A program made the position numbers and the translations under genes. A stretch of 7,307 nt of DNA from Methylococcaceae bacterium (GTDB lineage: Bacteria > Pseudomonadota > Gammaproteobacteria > Methylococcales > Methylomonadaceae). Position 1 is the stretch's first letter, and every line of letters begins with the position of its first letter. Under the pieces are notes generated by a model, which ran no database searches, was not told the origin of the DNA, and saw nothing but the letters and a program-made list of their open reading frames with translations. The stretch spans positions 1 through 7,307 of the forward strand of contig JAUYMX010000476.1 in NCBI GenBank assembly GCA_030699345.1, in the 5' to 3' direction. This document shows, in pieces, positions 1 to 6,724 of this stretch.

Positions 1-139
1 GAAATTGCCGAAAACGGTGATTTCAGGCTAAAACAAGTCCTCATGCGAGGGCAAAATACAAAAAACAGCAGGGATTCCGTGGCTGATTTATCACTGTCGG
101 TATACTTTTTATTTATAAGGGCAGTATTTCGAGGTGCCC
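1..139 (+). repeat. Left terminal inverted repeat, probable IS end
   Basis: These 139 bases are the exact reverse complement of positions 7169-7307; I compared them base by base and found no mismatch. Position 140 and its partner 7168 no longer pair, so the boundary is sharp and probably marks the tip of an insertion sequence whose body lies to the left, outside the window. Read inward into the element, the tip is GGGCACCTCGAAATAC, a form reminiscent of IS5-type ends, but the family call is inference because no transposase is visible. A frame open from the window edge to about position 145 exists in the repeat but matches no transposase motif I recognise. The true repeat may extend beyond the window. 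Confidence 0.85.
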
Positions 140-495
140 AATAGATTAGCAACCATTTCTGATGTTCTAAATTCGACACCGATACCCCATACATCACCTG
201 AATGTGGACGATTATCCATCAAAGAGGGTGATACAAGACTGGCAATTTTATTTAAGGATTCGAGCACAAAAAGATCGGGAACAATCCGAACGAGTAAGTA
301 AGAGTTAGACGACAACCTATCTAAGTTAACCTTGCGTAAATCAAACCAATATCCGCCAGATTGGTTCTCAGCTACCGCAGGAGATATTAAACTTAATTCG
401 CCTTTATGGAAAACAGTGGTGTTTGAAAACTTTTTGAATCTAAGCCCTCTCAACAGTTCTAAATTGTGATCTCTTGTATTACTACTGTCTACCAT
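109..495 (-). pseudogene. Hypothetical protein, 3' end replaced by the inverted repeat
   Basis: This is a 128-residue frame starting at an ATG at 495-493, preceded by a weak GGAATGAAA purine stretch. I do not recognise the family. The body is a soluble-looking mixed protein with two distinctive stretches, GGYWFDLRKVNLDRL (about residues 47-61) and HSGDVWGIGVEF (about 98-109), and no membrane segment. The frame enters the left inverted repeat at residue 120: the last nine residues (GTSKYCPYK) and the TAA stop are encoded entirely by the repeat. The natural C-terminus is therefore missing and the gene is best read as cut by a mobile-element insertion, though the N-terminal fragment could still be expressed. 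It lies 118 bp downstream of the 614-1201 gene on the same strand. The alternative is an intact small gene that ends in the repeat by coincidence. Confidence 0.6.
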
Positions 496-613
496 GTAAT
501 TTCATTCCGTATAAAAAGTAATTAAAAAGGTTTCTGTATATCTACCACAATTTGAAAATTTACCATCAACAATATTCGATTTTAATATGGTGGTTAACTC
601 AGTTTTGGCCTCT

Positions 614-1201
614 TTATTTCAAATCCTTAAAATCACGCCTAATCGTTTCGATTTGAGCTCGGTATTTTTCGGCATCGCCATAATTGATGAATTTCTGGTA
701 ACGACTGTGCAGGGTTTTAATACGTCTGGCATGTTTTATTGGGCACCAGAATTGTTCAGTGCGGGCGCCGATTTCCTGTAAATAGCCGATTAAGCCGTTG
801 AAGTAACTACAGTAGGCGCAGTTAATTTTTTCTATGATGTTGAGGTATTGCAGATAGCGTCTATCAAAGACAATGTAGTCTTGCCGTTTTACTTTGGGGA
901 TGCCGTAAATGGGAAAGCAGACCCATTGATAGACGCTGACTGTTACATCCACCAGTAGCACCGGGATAATGCAAATCCAGATAAATGGCGCGCTGAGGAT
1001 GTGTTTTATGTGCGCATCGTGCAGGTAGTTCCACAATTGTTTTGCGAATTTTCTATGGCGAATAATGACATTGTCTTCAAATTCGACGCGGCGTTTGTGG
1101 ATTTCATAAGAAAATTCCTCCTCTTGTTTTTGTAATTCCTCTACCATTTCGCTTTCCAGATCTTTTAGTTTGTCTAGTAGCGTTTCGAGTTTGGTCGTCA
1201 T
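614..1201 (-). CDS. Conserved membrane protein with coiled coil and CxxC...C motif
   Basis: This is a 195-residue protein of unnamed function; its C-terminal half resembles a conserved hypothetical family I recall from gammaproteobacteria, without a formal name. Residues 1-45 are rich in Glu, Lys and Leu with heptad-like spacing, as in a coiled coil. About residues 67-98 form one long or two short hydrophobic membrane segments. The C-terminal part carries C128-A-Y-C131 and, 22 residues later, C153-P-I-K-H157, followed by a basic, alpha-helical tail; the cysteines and histidine could bind a metal, which is inference. The frame is open for 30 more codons upstream to an ATG at 1291, but I chose the ATG at 1201-1199. 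It has an AGGA at 1208-1211 with six-base spacing, a natural MTTKLETLL start, and a candidate promoter located inside the longer reading. The gene is divergent from the 1371-1907 gene. Confidence 0.8.
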   Translation of the reverse strand: MTTKLETLLDKLKDLESEMVEELQKQEEEFSYEIHKRRVEFEDNVIIRHRKFAKQLWNYLHDAHIKHILSAPFIWICIIPVLLVDVTVSVYQWVCFPIYGIPKVKRQDYIVFDRRYLQYLNIIEKINCAYCSYFNGLIGYLQEIGARTEQFWCPIKHARRIKTLHSRYQKFINYGDAEKYRAQIETIRRDFKDLK

Positions 1202-1206
1202 AACAA

Positions 1207-1212
1207 TTCCTG
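1207..1212 (-). promoter_or_regulatory. Ribosome binding site that decides the 1201 start
   Basis: On the minus strand the sequence reads CAGGAATTGTTATG, giving an AGGA core six bases before the ATG at 1201-1199. The ATG 90 bases further upstream has no comparable site, so this element selects the shorter 195-residue form of the membrane protein. Confidence 0.65.
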
Positions 1213-1228
1213 TGTGAGAAAGATGGGT

Positions 1229-1258
1229 ATTATCAAGACGGGGAGCAATCGATCTAAA
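1229..1258 (-). promoter_or_regulatory. Candidate sigma-70 promoter for the 614-1201 gene
   Basis: On the minus strand TTTAGA (1258-1253) is followed after 18 bases by GATAAT (1234-1229). These match the consensus hexamers at 4 of 6 and 5 of 6 positions. The expected transcription start, near 1222, would leave a leader of about 20 bases containing the ribosome binding site. It lies inside the longer alternative reading frame and so also supports the start at 1201. This is a visual consensus match only. Confidence 0.35.
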
Positions 1259-1370
1259 CGACTCGATACTAAATCCAAACTGATTAAGCATTTAAGCATA
1301 TTCCTGGAGCAGGTATTAATTTGTCGAATTAGATTTCAGCTACCACACTAAAACTCACATTAACGTACTT

Positions 1371-1907
1371 ATGCTCAACCCATTCCCCGCCCTCCAATAC
1401 CCAAAATTCAAACTCGCGATTTTGGCACTGTTAACGCTAAACGCCGTTATCTATGCCTTTGTGGACACCTGGACCAGCACTGTCGATGCGCTTGCCTGGC
1501 TGATTTTGTTGATGATGTATGAATTGGAAACCAACAGTAACAACCTGCCGATTTCTGCGACCATAATGCAATCCGTCCGTTATGGCTTGATTGTTATGAT
1601 CTCGCTGGTATTTATCAGCTATCTGCAGGACAGCGAATGGCTGGATGTTGTTAACTCCCTGTTGTGGTTCGGATTAATCGCAATGCTGGAATTGGAGGTG
1701 CATAAGCCCGCTTTGGTAACGCGTTACGGGCAACTTTTTTGGCTGTTGACCGTTGCAACCTTTATAGGCTTGATCATGCTGGCGGGGATTTGGCTTTGGC
1801 AAGGCGCTTGGTTGGACGGTTATGATGCAGCATTGTGGATTGTTGCTTTTGGTCTGATTGAAGTCGATATTCTTAACTTTTTAAAGCGCAAGACTCCGAA
1901 CAATTAA
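1371..1907 (+). CDS. Six-helix membrane protein built of three two-helix repeats
   Basis: This is a 178-residue, very hydrophobic protein of unknown function. Six membrane segments are visible at about residues 14-31, 38-50, 70-86, 92-108, 123-144 and 152-170, with a short basic tail (LKRK) that suggests a cytoplasmic C-terminus. The protein is an internal triplication. W34, W90 and W147 each precede a second Trp by exactly 9 residues (W43, W99, W156) and an acidic motif by exactly 17 (E51-L-E, E107-L-E, E164-V-D), with repeat periods of 56 and 57 residues. The acidic pairs at the end of every second helix are the most likely functional residues. The ATG at 1371 lacks a clear Shine-Dalgarno sequence, so the start is less certain than the body. 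The gene is divergent from 614-1201, and its stop codon abuts the palindromic element at 1908. I cannot assign a family. Confidence 0.8.
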   Translation: MLNPFPALQYPKFKLAILALLTLNAVIYAFVDTWTSTVDALAWLILLMMYELETNSNNLPISATIMQSVRYGLIVMISLVFISYLQDSEWLDVVNSLLWFGLIAMLELEVHKPALVTRYGQLFWLLTVATFIGLIMLAGIWLWQGAWLDGYDAALWIVAFGLIEVDILNFLKRKTPNN

Positions 1908-2044
1908 GGGAACCTCTAAAAATTATCCGATCATGCTTCGACACGCTCAGCACGAACGGATAACTCACTGATTTAAATAGACCACCGTTCGCATTTATGC
2001 CCTGTGGGTACTGAGCTTGTCGAAGTGCAATTTTTAGAGGTCCT
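1908..2044. repeat. MITE-like palindromic intergenic element
   Basis: The element is bounded by inverted ends: ACCTCTAAAAATT at 1912-1924 and its exact complement at 2029-2041. The outer bases differ slightly (GGGA on the left, AGGA when the right side is read inward). Inside are a second pair of inverted arms, CTTCGACACGCTCAGCAC (1936-1953) and, read on the minus strand, CTTCGACAAGCTCAGTAC. These are of the GACAAGCTCAG type common in extragenic repeats of proteobacteria. There is no room for a transposase, so it would need one in trans. TTAA precedes the left end and TCAA follows the right, compatible with a decayed 4-bp target duplication of the kind made by IS5-type elements. Lying directly after the stop codon at 1907, the folded RNA could also end or stabilise that transcript. 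Confidence 0.7.
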
Positions 2045-2240
2045 CAAGGCTTTATCAGGTTTAGTCAGCTACTTAGCTGTGCCAAAAGGCGACCGCTTAC
2101 AAAATCTTATACAATATCCCCAGATTCTTTATTTATCTCAACACCAAGCAGTTCTAGCAAAATATCTCCTATAAAACACAGGGCGGATAATCGTAAGAAG
2201 GCATTGGCAGCCCACTCCCACTCCAGGAAATTTTTTTTAA
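2045..2240. other. Intergenic leader of the LTA-synthase-like gene
   Basis: This region of about 196 bases has no reading frame of note. It holds a TATACAAT (2108-2115) that could be a -10 element but has no good -35 partner at 16-18 bases. At its end an AGGAAA (2225-2230) is followed by an unusual run of eight T residues before the ATG at 2241, giving a 10-base spacing. I see no riboswitch-like structure and no sigma-54 box. Confidence 0.4.
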
Positions 2241-4184
2241 ATGACGTTTAAAACCCAGTGGAATAAGTTATTTTCCGCCTCGCGATTTACCATCATCTTG
2301 CTGTTTTTACTGATCAATCTAGCCAGTTTTGCACTGCTTAGAGTGGTTTTGTTGCTGAAGCAAATTGTTGATATAGATTCGCCGTTTCATCAGATGCTGA
2401 TCGCTTTTGTATTAGGCATTATTCACGATGCAGCTTTTTTTAGTTATTTGCTCATCCCATTTACGTTGTATTTGTTAATACTCCCCAATCGTATATTTCA
2501 CAGCAAAGCGCATAAATTATTTTCAACCGTTGGTTTTATTATCTTTTTATATCTGCTGTTTTTTGCCGAAGTGTCGGAATGGACATTTTGGGATGAATTT
2601 GGCGTCAGGTTTAATTTTATTGCCGTCGATTACCTAATTTACACGAATGAGGTCGTCAATAACATTATTGAGTCTTATCCCTTAGGCTGGTTGCTTTCCG
2701 GGATTTTGCTGGTGACGGCATTAAGTTTTTTGTTGGTAAGAAAAACATTGATGCGCACTTATCAAGCGTTTGAGCCTTTCAAAACGCGGTTAAAAATTAG
2801 CGGCTTGCTGTTGCTGTTGCCGGTGCTGAGCTTTTTTGTGGTTGAGTCGTCGTGGTATCAGTTTTCAACCAACACTTATTTGAATGAGCTGGCGGCTAAC
2901 GGCCCATACCAATTTTTCTCGGCCTTCAGAAATAATGAATTGGATTATCGCCACTTTTACAAGCTGGGCGATGATCGCGAGTTGACGCAAATCGTCAGGA
3001 AGGAAGTGGGTATTGATACAGCAGCCAATCCCAGTGCTGATTTGTATGACATTAAACGAACCATTAAACCGGTAGGCGCAGAAAAACGCCTGAATGTCAT
3101 ATTAATTACTGTCGAAAGTTTGAGTGCTGAGTACTTAACAACCTTTGGCAGTAGAGACAACATTACGCCATTTATGGATGAATGGTTTCAGCAAGGTGCG
3201 TTGTTTACCAATTTCTTTGCGACCGGAACCCGGACTATCCGCGGGCTTGAGGCATTAACTTTGTCGATTCCGCCGACCCCGGGGCAATCTATTGTTAAAC
3301 GGCCGGATAACGGCAAGTTATTCAGTTTGGGCCGGGTGCTGCAACAAAAGGGCTATGACACGGCGTTTTTATATGGCGGCCGCGGTTATTTCGACAACAT
3401 GAATTCGTTTTACTCAGAGAACGGTTATCGCATTGTCGATCAAACCGATTTAACCAGTGATGAGGCTACTTTTGCCAATGCTTGGGGCGTTTCAGATGAT
3501 GTTATTTTTAACCGGACCTTAAAAGAAGCTGACGCCGACCATCAAAACAATAAGTCGTTTTTCTTCCAGATCATGACCACCAGTAATCACCGGCCGTACA
3601 CTTATCCGGAAGGCAAGATCGACATTCCTTCCGGTAAAGGCAGAAACGGTGCCGTTAAGTACACTGATTATGCGATTCAGGAATTTATTAAAGCGGCGAA
3701 AACCAAACCTTGGTTTGACGATACGGTATTCGTATTAGTTGCGGATCATTGCGCAGGCAGCGCACGAAAAACCGAACTGCCGGTAGATAAGTACCATATC
3801 CCGCTGTTTATTTATGCCCCGAAGCATGTTGCGCCAGTGACAAACGATACGCTGTCCAGCCAGATTGATGTGGCGCCGACCATTTTTGGCGTGTTGAATT
3901 TGTCTTACGAAAGCCAGTTTTACGGTAAGGATATTTTTAAAATGTCCAAAGCCGAGGGCAGGGCGCTGGTGAGTAATTATCAAAAACTGGGGTTATTTAA
4001 AGGTACCAAGCTTGCGTATTTGTCGCCGCAACAACGGGTTGATGTGGTCTATGACCCATTCCCGTTAGGGTCGCATAGACAGTTGGATCCTGAGGCGGAA
4101 CACCAGCTGGTACTGGAAACTATGGCCTATTATCAGTCAGCTGATTACATTTGGACGCATCGCTTGAGTCGTTATCAGCAATAG
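2241..4184 (+). CDS. LTA synthase family / sulfatase-superfamily membrane enzyme
   Basis: This 647-residue inner-membrane protein has the LtaS/OpgB layout. About five N-terminal membrane segments (roughly 15-37, 52-80, 95-113, 148-167, 187-202) are followed by a large periplasmic alkaline-phosphatase-fold domain from about residue 283. Catalytic motifs are visible: NVILITVESL with metal ligand E292; GTRTIRGLE with the probable nucleophile T332 (T330 is an alternative); TTSNHRPY with H450, matching His416 of staphylococcal LtaS; and VADHC with D502-H503. In the family these residues transfer a phospholipid head group (phosphoglycerol or phosphoethanolamine) onto a glycan or lipid. In a Gram-negative host the acceptor is more likely a periplasmic glucan, LPS or envelope lipid than lipoteichoic acid, but the acceptor cannot be read from sequence. 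AGGAAA lies 10 bases before the ATG. The gene stands alone on its strand and ends 2 bp from the convergent symporter. Confidence 0.88.
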   Translation: MTFKTQWNKLFSASRFTIILLFLLINLASFALLRVVLLLKQIVDIDSPFHQMLIAFVLGIIHDAAFFSYLLIPFTLYLLILPNRIFHSKAHKLFSTVGFIIFLYLLFFAEVSEWTFWDEFGVRFNFIAVDYLIYTNEVVNNIIESYPLGWLLSGILLVTALSFLLVRKTLMRTYQAFEPFKTRLKISGLLLLLPVLSFFVVESSWYQFSTNTYLNELAANGPYQFFSAFRNNELDYRHFYKLGDDRELTQIVRKEVGIDTAANPSADLYDIKRTIKPVGAEKRLNVILITVESLSAEYLTTFGSRDNITPFMDEWFQQGALFTNFFATGTRTIRGLEALTLSIPPTPGQSIVKRPDNGKLFSLGRVLQQKGYDTAFLYGGRGYFDNMNSFYSENGYRIVDQTDLTSDEATFANAWGVSDDVIFNRTLKEADADHQNNKSFFFQIMTTSNHRPYTYPEGKIDIPSGKGRNGAVKYTDYAIQEFIKAAKTKPWFDDTVFVLVADHCAGSARKTELPVDKYHIPLFIYAPKHVAPVTNDTLSSQIDVAPTIFGVLNLSYESQFYGKDIFKMSKAEGRALVSNYQKLGLFKGTKLAYLSPQQRVDVVYDPFPLGSHRQLDPEAEHQLVLETMAYYQSADYIWTHRLSRYQQ

Positions 4185-4186
4185 TT

Positions 4187-5437
4187 TTATGTTTTAGCGA
4201 GGTGGTCAGCTTTAATCAGTTTGTTGACCACTAAGCTGCCGATTAAATCGCCTTCAACGTTCACCGCTGTGCGCACAGTATCTAGCAGGCGATCGATAGG
4301 CAGCAAAATGGCAATCGCTTCAGCGGGTAAACCGACCGATTGCAGTACCATTATCATCGTCACCATGCCCGCACTTGGAATGCCGGGCGCGCCCATTGCG
4401 GCAATCATTGCAGTGGCAAAGATGATTAGCTGTTGTGTCAGGGTTAAATCTATTCCCGCCAGGTTTGCTACAAATAACGCGGCGGTCGCTTCATAAAGCG
4501 CGGTGCCATCCATGTTAACCGTTGCGCCGAGAGGAATCACAAAGCCGGCTATTTCAGGTTTTACGTGTAGGTGTTGTTCTGCGCATCTTAAGGACACCGG
4601 CAAGGTGGCGGAACTGGAGCTGGTGGCAAACGCGGTGATTAGGGCTTCTCTGGCGCCTCGCCAAAAAAACAGTGGCGACAATCCGGTCACCAGATACAGA
4701 GTTAACGGCAATAGCACGACACCATGCAGCAAGGTAATGCCGATAACTAAGCCAATAAATTTGGCCAGCACACTGATCAAGGCTGCGTCTTGAGTAGCGG
4801 TCAATTTCGCCAGCAACGCCAGAATTCCTAACGGAGAAATGCGCATCACCCAGCCAACGATGCGCAAGGTGAGCTCCAGCCATTCTTGCAGTAATAGCAG
4901 AATGTTACGATAACGATCACCACCTGCTACCAGCGCAATACCGATAAACAGTGCAAAAATGACAATCGCAAGGATGTTGCCTTGGGCCAGCGCGGCAAAA
5001 GGATTTACGAACAGTCCATGCAGAAATTGTTGGAAAAACTCACGTGGAGTCATCTGCTTGGCATCGAAATTTTGCATGGCATCATGGAATAACGCCAAGT
5101 TTAGATTTTTGCCAGGTTCGAAAATATTGGCGGCGGTCAGGCCAAGAATGATGGCGACAGCCATCGAGGCTATAAAAAAACTTAGTGTGAGCACCCAGAC
5201 GCGATGAATTTGTTGATGAGCACGTAAATTGGCGACACCTACTGCTATTGAGGTAAACACCAGCGGCACTAAAACCATTTTCAGTAAATCGACAAACAAA
5301 GTGCCTATTAAACCGAATAGATATAAGCTGTTTTGCCGAAGTTCGGACTCTAATGGCGTTGTTTGCAGCCAGAGTCCAATGCCGATGCCAGCGGCAGCGC
5401 AGATAAATATCTGGAGGTTAAGCGATAGTTTTTTCAT
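4187..5437 (-). CDS. DAACS-family dicarboxylate/amino acid:cation symporter
   Basis: This 416-residue secondary transporter couples uptake of an acidic substrate (C4-dicarboxylate, glutamate or aspartate) to Na+ or H+. The family signatures are in order: a serine-rich re-entrant loop SSSS at 273-276, NMDGT at 308-312, GIPSAG at 352-357, and the last helix with D386, R389, T390, N393 and D397. These last five match D394, R397, T398, N401 and D405 of archaeal GltPh. The arginine R389 is the side-chain-carboxylate ligand and argues against neutral amino acids. Length is normal for bacterial members. The frame stays open upstream to a TTG at 5530, but the ATG at 5437-5435 starts the usual MKKLSLNLQ N-terminus. 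No clear Shine-Dalgarno sequence precedes it, so the start rests on family length. The sigma-54 activator lies 183 bp upstream on the same strand and may regulate it. The exact substrate is not certain. Confidence 0.9.
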   Translation of the reverse strand: MKKLSLNLQIFICAAAGIGIGLWLQTTPLESELRQNSLYLFGLIGTLFVDLLKMVLVPLVFTSIAVGVANLRAHQQIHRVWVLTLSFFIASMAVAIILGLTAANIFEPGKNLNLALFHDAMQNFDAKQMTPREFFQQFLHGLFVNPFAALAQGNILAIVIFALFIGIALVAGGDRYRNILLLLQEWLELTLRIVGWVMRISPLGILALLAKLTATQDAALISVLAKFIGLVIGITLLHGVVLLPLTLYLVTGLSPLFFWRGAREALITAFATSSSSATLPVSLRCAEQHLHVKPEIAGFVIPLGATVNMDGTALYEATAALFVANLAGIDLTLTQQLIIFATAMIAAMGAPGIPSAGMVTMIMVLQSVGLPAEAIAILLPIDRLLDTVRTAVNVEGDLIGSLVVNKLIKADHLAKT

Positions 5438-5530
5438 AAAGATAAGATGAGTCACGCTGGAGGTTTTTGATTCTCCGCTAAAAAAACTTATCCTACTAGG
5501 CGAACTTGGGGAATTTATAGAGGAGACCAA

Positions 5531-5552
5531 CAGACCTAATTTTTAAGGTCTG
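5531..5552. other. Short perfect hairpin upstream of the symporter
   Basis: CAGACCT (5531-5537) and AGGTCTG (5546-5552) form a perfect 7-bp inverted repeat with an 8-base AT-only loop. There is no T-run after it on the minus strand, so it is a poor intrinsic terminator. It could be an operator or a structured leader for the symporter gene. Function is not shown. Confidence 0.35.
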
Positions 5553-5578
5553 CATCAATAAGGATTTTGGTGCCCACA

Positions 5579-5602
5579 AGCCATTACGCATAATGGCTTT
5601 TT
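5579..5602 (+). terminator. Intrinsic-terminator-like hairpin with T-tail on the plus strand
   Basis: AGCCATTA (5579-5586), loop CGCA, and TAATGGCT (5591-5598) form a perfect 8-bp stem followed directly by a five-T run on the plus strand. It lies just past the 3' end of the sigma-54 activator, but both neighbouring genes run on the minus strand, where the stem is followed by TGTGGG rather than a U tract. It could therefore work weakly for the activator transcript or, better, block antisense transcription coming from the left. Confidence 0.45.
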
Positions 5603-5620
5603 AAAGCAGGAGGTTACTGA

Positions 5621-6724
5621 TCAAACATTCAATAAGCCGTAAAGCTGTAGTCGGTGACGTAATATATTTCGGCTGATGCCCAGCATACGCGCGGTTTGCA
5701 CTTGGTTATGCTCGCAAAAATCATAAGCTGTTTTTACGACAGTCTCTTCAATTTTTTCGAACAATTGATCAGTCGGATTTTCAAAAAGATTATTCAGCAC
5801 ATTTTCTAACGAAGAAAAGCCATTTGCACCATGCCCGTTAGAAGATGTTGTTACGTTCTGGGATAGCTGGCATTGCATTTTTTGCAGGTCTGACGCTTGA
5901 ATTTCCCCTGTCTGAGAAATTAACAATGCGTGATGAATGGCGTTTTCTAATTCCCTGATATTGCCTGGCCAAGGATAGTTTATGAGTTTTTTTTCAGCCC
6001 CCGGCGTTAATCTGGGAGCAACCATGCCTAAACGCTTGCCATAGCGGCGCATAAAATGACGTACTAGCGGGATGATGTCTCCCGGCCGTTCTCGTAGCGG
6101 TGACAAACTAAGTTGCGCGACATTTAGTCGATAGTACAAATCTTCCCTGAAATGACCCGCTTGCACAGACGTAGCAAGATCGATATTGGTGGCTGCAATC
6201 AATCGAACATCAATCGGTATCGACTGTCTTGAGCCAATACGAACCACTTCGCGTTCTTGCAAAACACGTAACAATTTCACTTGCAGGGACAGCGGCAAAT
6301 CGCCGATTTCATCCAAGAATAAGGTGCCGCCATTGGCAGCTTCAAACCAGCCTTCTCGAGAACTTACCGCACCGGTAAAAGCACCGCGTTCATGACCGAA
6401 TAACTCGCTTTCAACCAGAGATTCCGAAAAAGCCCCGCAATTAACAGCGACAAAAGGTCCTGAATGGCGTTTGCTTAAGGCATGGACATGGCGAGCCATT
6501 AATTCTTTGCCAGTGCCGGTTTCGCCAATAATTAATACTGTTGCTTCACTGGGCGCTATGCGCTCGGTATATTCAAGCAGTTGCTTGGAAACAGGGTCAA
6601 CGAAAACTAAGGCCGAAGCACGGATGGATAAGGCGAGGGCATCAGGTTCGGCAAAGGTGATTAAAGGATCATTATCGAGCGATGGCGTATCTATCACGAT
6701 AGTGTCATTTCTATAATTAGTCAT
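5621..6724 (-). CDS. Sigma-54-dependent activator without receiver domain, Fis-type HTH
   Basis: This 367-residue enhancer-binding protein remodels sigma-54 RNA polymerase using ATP. A short N-terminal region (about 1-40) replaces any sensor or receiver domain. The AAA+ core holds Walker A GETGTGKE at 67-74, the sigma-54-contacting GAFTGA loop at 114-119, Walker B GGTLFLDEIGD at 132-142, arginine-finger region FREDLYYRLN at 192-201 and sensor II WPGNIRELEN at 252-261. A C-terminal Fis-type helix-turn-helix (about 330-365, core QTARMLGISRNILRHRL) binds DNA. All key residues are present, so it should be active. Its architecture resembles the SfnR-like single-component group, known from sulfone and sulfur-starvation control in Pseudomonas, but I do not assign that name. 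AAAGG lies about eight bases before the ATG at 6724-6722. Without a receiver, activity is probably set by its own expression or by an unseen ligand or partner. The symporter downstream is the nearest candidate target. Confidence 0.93.
   Translation of the reverse strand: MTNYRNDTIVIDTPSLDNDPLITFAEPDALALSIRASALVFVDPVSKQLLEYTERIAPSEATVLIIGETGTGKELMARHVHALSKRHSGPFVAVNCGAFSESLVESELFGHERGAFTGAVSSREGWFEAANGGTLFLDEIGDLPLSLQVKLLRVLQEREVVRIGSRQSIPIDVRLIAATNIDLATSVQAGHFREDLYYRLNVAQLSLSPLRERPGDIIPLVRHFMRRYGKRLGMVAPRLTPGAEKKLINYPWPGNIRELENAIHHALLISQTGEIQASDLQKMQCQLSQNVTTSSNGHGANGFSSLENVLNNLFENPTDQLFEKIEETVVKTAYDFCEHNQVQTARMLGISRNILRHRLQLYGLLNV

Noticed and set aside
587..781. Plus-strand 64-codon frame
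   Set aside because: It lies antisense to the well-supported 614-1201 gene and has no recognisable domain.
1202..1291. Extension of the coiled-coil membrane protein to the ATG at 1291
   Set aside because: The ATG at 1201 has a good ribosome binding site, and a candidate promoter lies inside the extension.
4221..5450. Several plus-strand frames and one out-of-frame minus-strand frame (4554-4883) over the symporter
   Set aside because: They are shadows of the DAACS-family gene, whose motifs are all in one minus-strand frame.
5438..5530. Extension of the symporter by 31 residues to a TTG
   Set aside because: The extra residues are Ser/Pro-rich and unlike the family, and the ATG at 5437 gives the standard N-terminus and length.
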